Of a stretch of 64,000 nucleotides of DNA, positions 56,235 to 64,000 are shown in pieces. The notes under the pieces were generated by a model. That model saw only the letters and a list, made by a program, of their open reading frames with translations, made no database searches and was not told the origin of the DNA. Numbering within the stretch: position 1 is the stretch's first letter; every line of letters begins with the position of its first letter. The position numbers and the translations under genes were made by a program. The stretch is from Labrenzia sp. R4_2. Lineage in GTDB: Bacteria; Pseudomonadota; Alphaproteobacteria; Rhizobiales; Stappiaceae. The DNA lies in the NCBI RefSeq assembly GCF_017743865.1, contig NZ_JAGHRJ010000003.1, positions 62,001 to 126,000 on the forward strand. The letters are read 5' to 3'.

Positions 56235-56768
56235 ATGAAGCGTGCGGCAAACTTGGGTTTGGTTGTGGGGTTGGTGATTCTCGCTGCGGGATGCCAGAGG
56301 CTTTCCGGCGGACCGAATTATGCTGCTCCGTTGCCCGCCACGCCGACGACGCCGGTCAACTCCGGTGCTTTGCAACCGCTTGACCCTGCAGTCCCGGGAA
56401 CTGAAACCGCGACAGCCGGGCTTGATGGAACCGCACCCACAACCGACGGTGCCGTGGCAGCCGTGACACCTCCTGCGAACGCTCAACAAGTAGGCCGTAC
56501 CGACCTCCTCGGCGGCTGGAAATTGGCTTCTGGCGCCGACAATTGCATGGCATTCATGACCTTGACGACCTGGTCTGGTGGCTACCGTGCAAATACCAGA
56601 GGTTGTGCCACGCCTGTGCTGACCGGAATTTCCGCATGGGACCTGAATGGCAATCAGGTGGTCTTGAAGGACGGGAGTGGGCAAACTGTTGCGCAGCTCT
56701 ACTCCAGCCAATCCGGGCGGTTTGACGGCCAGACGGCTACTGGAGTGCCGGTCTCTCTTTACCGTTAA
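56235..56768 (+). CDS. Outer-membrane lipoprotein with protease-inhibitor (Inh/Omp19-like) domain
   Basis: 177 residues. The lipobox is ILAAGC with cysteine near residue 20. A low-complexity Pro/Thr/Ala linker (about 25-85) leads to a C-terminal beta-barrel-like domain (about 90-177): LLGGWKLASGADNCMAF, LTTWSGGYRANTRGC, GISAWDLNGNQVVLKDGSG. This is the AprI/Inh family arrangement found in Brucella Omp19, which inhibits proteases. A disulfide between the two domain cysteines is likely. Single gene; the function in this organism is inferred only from the family. Confidence 0.85.
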   Translation: MKRAANLGLVVGLVILAAGCQRLSGGPNYAAPLPATPTTPVNSGALQPLDPAVPGTETATAGLDGTAPTTDGAVAAVTPPANAQQVGRTDLLGGWKLASGADNCMAFMTLTTWSGGYRANTRGCATPVLTGISAWDLNGNQVVLKDGSGQTVAQLYSSQSGRFDGQTATGVPVSLYR

Positions 56769-56841
56769 CAGCCCTCAGTATTTTTTCTGGACAATGCGCG
56801 CAATGCGTGTATTTTTGCATGGTCAACTAAGGACTGTGCAA

Positions 56842-57627
56842 ATGTCAAAATATGAACCTTTGCGGGAACACTTGGCCAGAATGGACGACGTGGTGTGGGC
56901 CGCGAAGCTGGACGAGGTCGAGGAGATCATCGGATCAAACCTGCCGCGCAGTGCCAGAGAGCATCGCACCTGGTGGGCCAATTCCGGCGGTAGTCTGGTG
57001 CATCAAAATGCTTGGCTGGATGCTGGATGGCGTGTCGAGCGGACGGACCTGAACCGGGACGTCATCATTTTCCGGCGCCTCCGGATCGGGGGAACCAACA
57101 TCGCAGCCCAGAGCCAACGCGCGCAAAAGGATGTTCGAAACCCTCAGCGCGCTGCTGAAAAGCGCTTGACCCGGGAAATGGCTTCCTTGCGGCAGCCGGC
57201 GACCGTGACCCTGCGGACCGAGTGGACGACCCTTGGTGACGTTCAAAAGACACCCTGTTCAAATTCAACGATCCCGAGGGATGCGGGCGTTGTCCGTTTC
57301 GCCGCCATGGATGGGGAAGAGGTCAGGACAGTGATCATTGCAACGCAATCGATCCACAAACTGTACCGTGCTCTTCGTTTGGAGATGAAGGGCATGTCCG
57401 GGTCTGATGAAGATTTGCCAGCACTCAAACTCATCAACAAATCCGGTTTTGACCCGAAGCAGCCCATTGAATGCGATGTTGTGAAATCTGGAAATGCTTG
57501 GCTGCTCACCGATGGGCGTGGCCGCAAAGCCAAAATGGATGACAAGACAGAATGTCATCTCGTGGCGCAACTCCTTTACGTGCAAGAGCTTCAATCTGGC
57601 CGGACGAGCAAGCTTTTGCAGGTTTGA
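56842..57627 (+). CDS. Protein with N-terminal DUF7662-like domain, function unknown
   Basis: 261 residues. The first 75 residues (YEPLREHLARMDD, EVEEIIGSNLPRSAREHRTW, GGSLVHQNAWLDAGWRVERTDL) fit a small domain I recall as DUF7662, often found fused to other modules. A basic linker (about 90-125) and a second domain of unknown type follow (about 130-255), with DAGVVRFAAMDGEEVRTVII and LVAQLLYVQELQS. No catalytic motif can be named. AAGGA precedes the ATG. It is a single gene closed by a strong terminator. Confidence 0.7.
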   Translation: MSKYEPLREHLARMDDVVWAAKLDEVEEIIGSNLPRSAREHRTWWANSGGSLVHQNAWLDAGWRVERTDLNRDVIIFRRLRIGGTNIAAQSQRAQKDVRNPQRAAEKRLTREMASLRQPATVTLRTEWTTLGDVQKTPCSNSTIPRDAGVVRFAAMDGEEVRTVIIATQSIHKLYRALRLEMKGMSGSDEDLPALKLINKSGFDPKQPIECDVVKSGNAWLLTDGRGRKAKMDDKTECHLVAQLLYVQELQSGRTSKLLQV

Positions 57628-57674
57628 CGGAGCCGCCGCACCCTGACCATGTCCTCCAAAATTTCTCAGGGTGG

Positions 57675-57706
57675 TCCTCTCCAGCGCCTGCTGGAGAGGA
57701 TTTTTT
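57675..57706 (+). terminator. Terminator after the DUF7662-like gene
   Basis: Perfect eleven-base stem TCCTCTCCAGC (57675-57685) / GCTGGAGAGGA (57690-57700) with a four-base loop and six Ts. Confidence 0.95.
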
Positions 57707-57906
57707 GTTTTTCTCTCAAGTCGTTGGCTGACGAATGCCAGAGATCGGGAGTTTAAATTGATTTAAAGGCAAAACTCACTTCGCGTGGTTCCAACTGGCA
57801 GTCCCGCAAACATGTCATGTCAGAAGAGCCGTAACGCTTTTTGATAGCTTGCATCTGCGACGTTTTGACAGTATCCCCGCCCCCAAAAGGTCCCGCCTTA
57901 CCCTCC

Positions 57907-59097
57907 ATGAACTTGCAGGATGGAGCGCCGCACTTGAAGCTGGAATTGCCGGTCAACCGCGCCTTGGGCGCCCGCTACGATGCGCTTGTCGCGTCCGGTG
58001 ATATTTCTGAAGACCCCGTTCAGCGCGAGGCAGTCCGGCATCTTGATCTTCTTAACACCCGCCTTGGTGAGACACGGCTAGCTTCTAAGAAGAGCTCGCT
58101 TGGCTGGCTGTTTGCCAAGAAAAAGAACCAGCTCTGGGCCTCCGTTCAGGGGCTATATATGTGGGGCGGCGTCGGTCGGGGCAAAACCATGCTGATGGAC
58201 CTCTTCTATGAGGTCACCGTGATCCGGCGCAAACGGCGTGTGCATTTTCATGAATTCATGGCCGATGTGCATGAACGGATCCATGCACACCGGCAGGCGC
58301 ACAAGCGGGGCGAAGTCAAGGGTGACGATCCGATTCCGCCCGTGGCGGCGCAAATCGCCGAAGAGACCCGGCTGCTCCTCTTCGACGAGTTTTCCGTCAC
58401 CGACATCGCCGATGCGATGATCCTGGGACGACTGTTCACGCAGCTGTTCGAGTTGGGAGTCATCGTTGTTGCCACTTCGAATGTGAACCCGGACCTCCTC
58501 TACAAGGATGGTTTGAACCGGCAGCTTTTCACGCCATTTATCTCGCTTTTAAAGTCCAAGGTCAGTGTCTTGCATTTGGATTCGCCGACCGATTACCGGC
58601 TTGAAAAACTTGCAGGATCTCCCGTCTATTTGACGCCGCTTGGGGATGAGGCGCGCGTTCAGATGGACGATCTCTGGCAGCGTCTGACGCACGGTATGCC
58701 GCCGCACAAGGAAGAGCTCGAAAACAAGGGCCGGAAGATCCCGGTTCCCTGCACGGCAGCCGGCGCGGCGCGGTTCACGTTTGACGATTTGTGTATGCAG
58801 CCGCTTGGAGCAAGTGATTACCTGCGTATTGCGCATGCCTACAGCACGCTGTTTCTGGACGATGTGCCGGTGCTGTCGAAAGCCCGGCGCAATGAAGCCA
58901 AGCGATTTATCACACTTATTGATACGCTTTACGATAACGGCATCAAACTGATCATCTCCGCTGCGGCCGAGCCGGCGGATCTTTACGTTTCGACAGACGG
59001 AACGGAGGCCTTTGAATTCGACCGGACGGCCTCGCGGCTGATCGAGATGCGTTCAGAGGCCTATCTGGCGGGTGAACGGCGGGAAAGACACGCATAG
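57907..59097 (+). CDS. zapE: Cell division protein ZapE / AFG1-family ATPase
   Basis: 396 residues. Walker A GGVGRGKTMLMDLFYE near 89-104 and Walker B LLLFDEFSVTDIADAMIL near 156-173 match the AFG1/ZapE P-loop family, followed by VIVVATSNVNPDLLYKDGLN and the C-terminal FDDLCMQPLGASDYLRIAH. ZapE associates with the FtsZ ring in E. coli; mitochondrial AFG1 handles respiratory-chain proteins. No good ribosome site precedes ATG 57907, so the start is provisional. Its position before mdh-sucCD is conserved in related genomes as far as I recall. Confidence 0.92.
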   Translation: MNLQDGAPHLKLELPVNRALGARYDALVASGDISEDPVQREAVRHLDLLNTRLGETRLASKKSSLGWLFAKKKNQLWASVQGLYMWGGVGRGKTMLMDLFYEVTVIRRKRRVHFHEFMADVHERIHAHRQAHKRGEVKGDDPIPPVAAQIAEETRLLLFDEFSVTDIADAMILGRLFTQLFELGVIVVATSNVNPDLLYKDGLNRQLFTPFISLLKSKVSVLHLDSPTDYRLEKLAGSPVYLTPLGDEARVQMDDLWQRLTHGMPPHKEELENKGRKIPVPCTAAGAARFTFDDLCMQPLGASDYLRIAHAYSTLFLDDVPVLSKARRNEAKRFITLIDTLYDNGIKLIISAAAEPADLYVSTDGTEAFEFDRTASRLIEMRSEAYLAGERRERHA

Positions 59098-59246
59098 GTA
59101 CGCATTCCCTATAGGGGAGGAATGTGTGCGGGAATAAATGAAAAAATTTGGTTTTGCTGGCGCAATATACTTCTGGCGAGGTTGCGCGGGCGGAACAAAG
59201 GGAGTAGTGCCATCGTCAGTCATCGGCGGATGGCATGGAGTTCCAT

Positions 59247-60233
<987 letters not shown>

Positions 60234-60303
60234 GAAAGCGCCTGCCGACGAGTTTTAGCGACCGCCCCGTGTTGGGGCGGTCCTCCGACAACGGGGGAAA
60301 CAC

Positions 60304-61503
60304 ATGAACATTCATGAATACCAGGCCAAGGCCGTGCTGAAGGAATTCGGCGCTCCGGTGGCCGAGGGCGTTGCGATCTTTTCTGCTGATGAAGCAGAAG
60401 CCGCTGCCAAAAGCCTGCCGGGCCCGCTTTGGGTCGTCAAATCCCAGATTCACGCTGGTGGCCGCGGCAAGGGCAAGTTCAAGGAATTGGATGCAGATGC
60501 CAAGGGCGGTGTCCGTCTCGCCTTCTCTCTGGACGAAGTGAAAGCGCATGCAGCAGAAATGCTTGGCAACACGCTGGTGACAGCCCAGACCGGGGAAGCT
60601 GGCAAGGTTGTCAACCGTCTCTACATCGAAGATGGCGCGGACATTGAGCGTGAGCTTTACCTCTCCATCCTCGTTGACCGCACCGTCGGCCGTCCGGCAT
60701 TCGTTGTGTCCACCGAAGGCGGCATGGACATTGAAGCTGTGGCCGAAGAGACCCCGGAAAAGATCATCACGCTTCCGATTGATCCGGATACGGGTGTCAC
60801 TGAGGCGGATGCTGCCAAGCTTTGCGATGCGCTCGAATTGACCGGCGCGGCACGCGAAGACGGCTTCAAGCTCTTCCCGGTCCTGCACAAGGCGTTTGTC
60901 GAAAAAGACATGGCGCTGCTGGAAGTGAACCCGCTGATCGTCATGAAAGACGGCCACCTGCGCGTTCTCGACGCCAAAGTGTCCTTCGACGGCAACGCAC
61001 TGTTCCGCCACGACGACATCATGGCCTTGCGCGATGAGACCGAAGAAGACGCGAAGGAAATCGAAGCGTCCAAATACGATCTCGCATACGTTGCTCTCGA
61101 CGGTGACATTGGCTGCATGGTCAACGGCGCCGGTCTTGCCATGGCGACCATGGACATCATCAAGCTCTATGGTGCAGAGCCTGCCAACTTCCTCGATGTT
61201 GGTGGTGGTGCAACCAAGGAAAAGGTGACGGCTGCATTCAAGATCATCACGTCTGATCCGAACGTCAAAGGTATCCTTGTCAACATCTTCGGCGGCATCA
61301 TGCGCTGCGACATCATCGCAGAAGGTGTTCTGGCGGCCGTGACCGAAGTCGGTCTGCAGGTGCCTCTCGTTGTGCGCCTTGAAGGCACGAACGTTGAACT
61401 TGGCAAAAAGATCATTTCCGAAAGCGGAATGAATGTGATCGCTGCTGACGATCTCGACGACGCCGCCCAGAAAATCGTGAAAGCCGTTAAGGGGGGCGCA
61501 TAA
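60304..61503 (+). CDS. sucC: Succinyl-CoA synthetase, beta subunit
   Basis: 399 residues. ATP-grasp domain with N-terminal [34 protein letters not shown] near 46-60 and [20 protein letters not shown] near 205-224; the C-terminal domain has [16 protein letters not shown] near 274-289 and [16 protein letters not shown] near 325-340. It binds the nucleotide and succinate half-reaction. The stop abuts the sucD start (TAA-ATG). A 768-codon open frame on the opposite strand across sucC and sucD is a codon-bias shadow. Confidence 0.97.
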   Translation: MNIHEYQAKAVLKEFGAPVAEGVAIFSADEAEAAAKSLPGPLWVVKSQIHAGGRGKGKFKELDADAKGGVRLAFSLDEVKAHAAEMLGNTLVTAQTGEAGKVVNRLYIEDGADIERELYLSILVDRTVGRPAFVVSTEGGMDIEAVAEETPEKIITLPIDPDTGVTEADAAKLCDALELTGAAREDGFKLFPVLHKAFVEKDMALLEVNPLIVMKDGHLRVLDAKVSFDGNALFRHDDIMALRDETEEDAKEIEASKYDLAYVALDGDIGCMVNGAGLAMATMDIIKLYGAEPANFLDVGGGATKEKVTAAFKIITSDPNVKGILVNIFGGIMRCDIIAEGVLAAVTEVGLQVPLVVRLEGTNVELGKKIISESGMNVIAADDLDDAAQKIVKAVKGGA

Positions 61504-62412
61504 ATGTCGATCCTCGTCAATAAAGACACGAAAGTTATCGTTCAGGGCCTGACCGGCAAGACCGGCACGTTCCACACGGAACAGGCTCTTGAGTACTACG
61601 GCACCAAGATGGTGGCCGGTGTGCACCCGAAAAAGGGTGGTGAAAAATGGTCTGCCGGCGTCGAAGGCGCCGCAGAGCTGCCGATCTTTGCTTCCGTAGG
61701 TGAGGCAAAGGAAGCAACCGGTGCTGACGCATCCGTGATCTATGTTCCGCCGGCAGGCGCGGGCGCCGCGATCATCGAAGCGATCGATGCGGAAGTTCCG
61801 TTCATCGTCTGCATCACCGAAGGCATTCCGGTTGCCGACATGGTCAAGGTCAAGGCGAAGCTGGAGAAATCCAAGTCCCGTCTTCTCGGCCCGAACTGCC
61901 CGGGTATCCTGACCCCTGAAGAGTGCAAGATCGGCATCATGCCGGGCTCCATCTTCAAGAAGGGTTCCGTGGGTGTTGTATCGCGCTCCGGCACACTTAC
62001 CTACGAGGCGGTCTTCCAGACCTCCAACGCAGGCCTCGGCCAGACAACGGCTGTCGGCATCGGCGGAGACCCGGTCAAAGGCACCGAGTTCATCGACGTC
62101 CTCGAAATGTTCCTGGCCGACGACGAAACACAGTCGATCATCATGATCGGTGAAATCGGTGGCTCTGCGGAAGAAGAAGCGGCTCAGTTCCTGAAGGACG
62201 AAGCCAAGAAAGGCCGCAAGAAGCCGATGGCTGGCTTCATTGCGGGCCGCACGGCGCCTCCGGGCCGCACCATGGGTCACGCAGGTGCTGTGATCTCCGG
62301 TGGCAAAGGCGGCGCTGAAGACAAGATCGCTGCGATGGAAGAGGCCGGTATCAAGGTTTCTCCGTCCCCGGCGAAGCTCGGTGAAACACTTCTCGAAGTG
62401 TTGAAAGGCTAA
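61504..62412 (+). CDS. sucD: Succinyl-CoA synthetase, alpha subunit
   Basis: 302 residues. CoA-binding N-terminal domain with [21 protein letters not shown] (here to residue 31), [20 protein letters not shown] near 124-143, and the phosphohistidine in [20 protein letters not shown] near 254-273. With SucC it makes ATP or GTP from succinyl-CoA. Directly downstream of sucC with no spacer. sucA follows after a 220-base structured gap. Confidence 0.97.
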   Translation: MSILVNKDTKVIVQGLTGKTGTFHTEQALEYYGTKMVAGVHPKKGGEKWSAGVEGAAELPIFASVGEAKEATGADASVIYVPPAGAGAAIIEAIDAEVPFIVCITEGIPVADMVKVKAKLEKSKSRLLGPNCPGILTPEECKIGIMPGSIFKKGSVGVVSRSGTLTYEAVFQTSNAGLGQTTAVGIGGDPVKGTEFIDVLEMFLADDETQSIIMIGEIGGSAEEEAAQFLKDEAKKGRKKPMAGFIAGRTAPPGRTMGHAGAVISGGKGGAEDKIAAMEEAGIKVSPSPAKLGETLLEVLKG

Positions 62413-62632
62413 ATACAAAAGAAAATCCACTGCGGATTACGGAAACTGTTTACGTTTCCTGCTGCATGGTGAAAGGATAGGTTACGGCGCGGCAACGTGC
62501 CGTGACCTTTGGGTAAACACCCAATATTTCGAGGGGCCGGTGGTGCGCATCGGTCTTTGTAGGGAACCGGCCGCGGGCCAGTTTTTTGGCTCGCCAAAGA
62601 ATAAGGGCGGAGAAGCCCTCCGCTGAGTGAAC
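62413..62632 (+). promoter_or_regulatory. Structured sucD-sucA intergenic leader (candidate cis-regulatory RNA)
   Basis: 220 bases with at least four hairpins on the sucA sense strand: AATCC/GGATT (62424-62428 with 62434-62438), GGAAAC/GTTTCC (62441-62446 with 62454-62459), GGTTACGGC/GCCGTGACC (62480-62488 with 62499-62507, one G-U pair) and GGCCGGT/ACCGGCC (62535-62541 with 62566-62572). None is followed by a U tract, so they are not simple terminators. No open frame is convincing. Confidence 0.5.
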
Positions 62633-64000
62633 ATGGCACGGCAGGAAGCGAACAACGTATTCGCACTGACGTCGTTGCTTTACGGCGCCAACGCAGCCTA
62701 TATCGAAGACCTCTACGCCAGCTATAAGACTGATCCCAATTCGGTTGATCCGGAGTGGCGGGATTTCTTCGCGGCATTCCAGGATGAAAAAGACGCGGTT
62801 TTGAAAGAAGCCCGCGGCGCGCCCTGGAAACGGAAAGACTGGCCGCTGGAAGCCAGTGGCGACCTCGTCAACGCGTTTGACGGCAATTGGGCGCCAATCG
62901 AGCAGAAGCTCGAAACCAAGCTCAAACAGAAAGCGGATACGACCGGCACACCGATGTCGGATGCCGAAGTTCATCAGGCAACACGCGACTCCGTGCGGGC
63001 ACTGATGATGATCCGTGCCTACCGCATGCGCGGTCACTTGCACGCAGATCTTGATCCGCTGCAACTCGCGACACCCGGCGATCACGAAGAGCTGCACCCA
63101 TCATCTTACGGCTTCACCGAAGCCGATTGGGACCGCAGGATCTTCATCGACCATGTCCTGGGTTTGGAATATGCAACCATTCGCGAGATGCTTGACATCC
63201 TGAAGCGGACCTATTGCTCGACGCTGGGCGTTGAGTTCATGCATATTTCTGATCCGGCAGCAAAGTCGTGGTTGCAGGAGCGCATTGAGGGTCCGGACAA
63301 GCAAGTTGCTTTCACCTCCGAAGGCAAGAAGGCGATCCTCAACAAACTTGTTGAAGCCGAAGGTTTCGAAAAGTTTCTGGACGTCAAATACACCGGCACA
63401 AAACGTTTCGGCCTCGATGGCGGTGAAGCACTGATCCCGGCGCTTGAACAGATCATCAAGCGCGGCGGTCAGATGGGCCTCAAGGACATTGTCCTCGGGA
63501 TGGCCCACCGCGGACGCCTCAACGTGCTGACCCAAGTTATGGCGAAACCGCACCGCGCCGTATTCCACGAGTTCAAGGGCGGCTCTTATGCGCCGGATGA
63601 CGTGGAAGGTTCGGGCGATGTGAAGTATCACCTCGGCGCGTCTTCCGACCGCGACTTTGACGGCAACAACGTCCACCTGTCTTTGACAGCCAACCCGTCC
63701 CACCTCGAGATCGTAAACCCGGTCGTTCTGGGTAAGGCGCGGGCCAAGCAGGACCAGCTGGCGGCCAAGGAAGACGGGACGTTTGTTGAAACAACAGAAG
63801 TCGAACGCGGCACCGTTCTTCCCCTTCTGCTCCACGGGGACGCGGCCTTTGCCGGTCAGGGTGTGGTTGCTGAGTGTTTCGGCCTGTCCGCACTGCGTGG
63901 TCACCGCACCGGTGGTTCGATCCATGTGATCATCAACAACCAGATCGGCTTTACGACCAACCCGCGTTTCTCGCGTTCGTCACCGTATCCGTCGGACATG
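62633..64000 (+). CDS. sucA: 2-oxoglutarate dehydrogenase E1 component (N-terminal part, cut by window end)
   Basis: 456 codons are visible and the frame is open at the window end. The start MARQEANNVFALTSLLYGAN and NSVDPEWRDFFAAF are the usual E1o N-terminus that tethers it to the complex. MRGHLHADLDPL near 124-135, the ThDP-site region GMAHRGRLNVLTQVM near 289-303, NPSHLEIVNPVVLGKARA and HGDAAFAGQGVVAE, and INNQIGFTTNPRFSRS are all typical. It decarboxylates 2-oxoglutarate and passes the succinyl group to SucB. The remaining half and sucB should lie beyond the window. The ribosome site is weak and behind the structured leader. Confidence 0.97.
   Translation, partial: MARQEANNVFALTSLLYGANAAYIEDLYASYKTDPNSVDPEWRDFFAAFQDEKDAVLKEARGAPWKRKDWPLEASGDLVNAFDGNWAPIEQKLETKLKQKADTTGTPMSDAEVHQATRDSVRALMMIRAYRMRGHLHADLDPLQLATPGDHEELHPSSYGFTEADWDRRIFIDHVLGLEYATIREMLDILKRTYCSTLGVEFMHISDPAAKSWLQERIEGPDKQVAFTSEGKKAILNKLVEAEGFEKFLDVKYTGTKRFGLDGGEALIPALEQIIKRGGQMGLKDIVLGMAHRGRLNVLTQVMAKPHRAVFHEFKGGSYAPDDVEGSGDVKYHLGASSDRDFDGNNVHLSLTANPSHLEIVNPVVLGKARAKQDQLAAKEDGTFVETTEVERGTVLPLLLHGDAAFAGQGVVAECFGLSALRGHRTGGSIHVIINNQIGFTTNPRFSRSSPYPSDM

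Overview
The window looks like chromosomal DNA of a marine alphaproteobacterium in the Hyphomicrobiales, most like the Stappiaceae (Roseibium/Labrenzia group). This assignment is an inference from gene content and order: dapB-gpmA, cycM/kdsB/pheA, SRP RNA-dnaX-ybaB-recR, yejA-yejA-yejB-yejE-yejF and mdh-sucCD-sucA. Coding density is high. No tRNA, rRNA, CRISPR array, insertion sequence or prophage was seen; the one catalogued structured RNA is the 4.5S SRP RNA.

Layout. 1-1539 (minus): a LuxP-like autoinducer-2 receptor coupled by a 4-base overlap to the first part of a LuxQ-like membrane sensor cut by the window edge. 1888-6850: lysine biosynthesis (dapB), glycolysis (gpmA), adenosine kinase, prephenate dehydratase, kdsB (TTG start) and a membrane-anchored cytochrome c. 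7007-8437: a CHASE-GGDEF diguanylate cyclase. 8540-16326: a complete peptide ABC importer operon of the YejABEF type with two binding proteins. 16354-21108: VOC protein, lipoprotein, MltB-type transglycosylase, NudC and HIT protein. 21395-24825: SRP RNA, dnaX, ybaB, a palindromic repeat and recR. 24844-28769: methyltransferase, acetyltransferase, an EI24 membrane protein next to a paralogue broken by one stop codon, and glutaminase. 29075-34308: succinate dehydrogenase sdhCDA and sdhB with two tandem FkbM methyltransferase genes between sdhA and sdhB.

34309-41244 is signalling and surface DNA: an orphan hcp gene behind a textbook sigma-54 promoter, then a histidine kinase/response regulator pair flanked by a PepSY protein gene and a small membrane protein gene, both preceded by the same TTTACA-N4-TGTAAA inverted repeat. 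A DUF808 membrane protein and a Cache-type chemoreceptor follow. 41328-50806: amine oxidase, a 66-residue unknown protein, a membrane protein, a glutamate decarboxylase/antiporter pair, a methyltransferase coupled to a divergent S-adenosylhomocysteine-hydrolase-like protein with a perfect CtrA-type site in its promoter region, and a CreD-like protein. 50985-57627: msrA, recQ, acyltransferase, MAPEG protein, AhpD-like protein, a degenerate low-molecular-weight phosphatase, an Omp19-like lipoprotein and a DUF7662-like protein. 57907-64000: zapE, then the TCA genes mdh, sucC, sucD and the 5' part of sucA, with a strongly structured 220-base spacer before sucA.

The most notable items are the LuxP/LuxQ pair outside Vibrio, the sigma-54 orphan hcp, the twin operator around the two-component system, the SAH-hydrolase-like/methyltransferase operon, the FkbM insertion in the sdh operon and the structured sucD-sucA leader. 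All family calls come from reading motifs; no database search was run.
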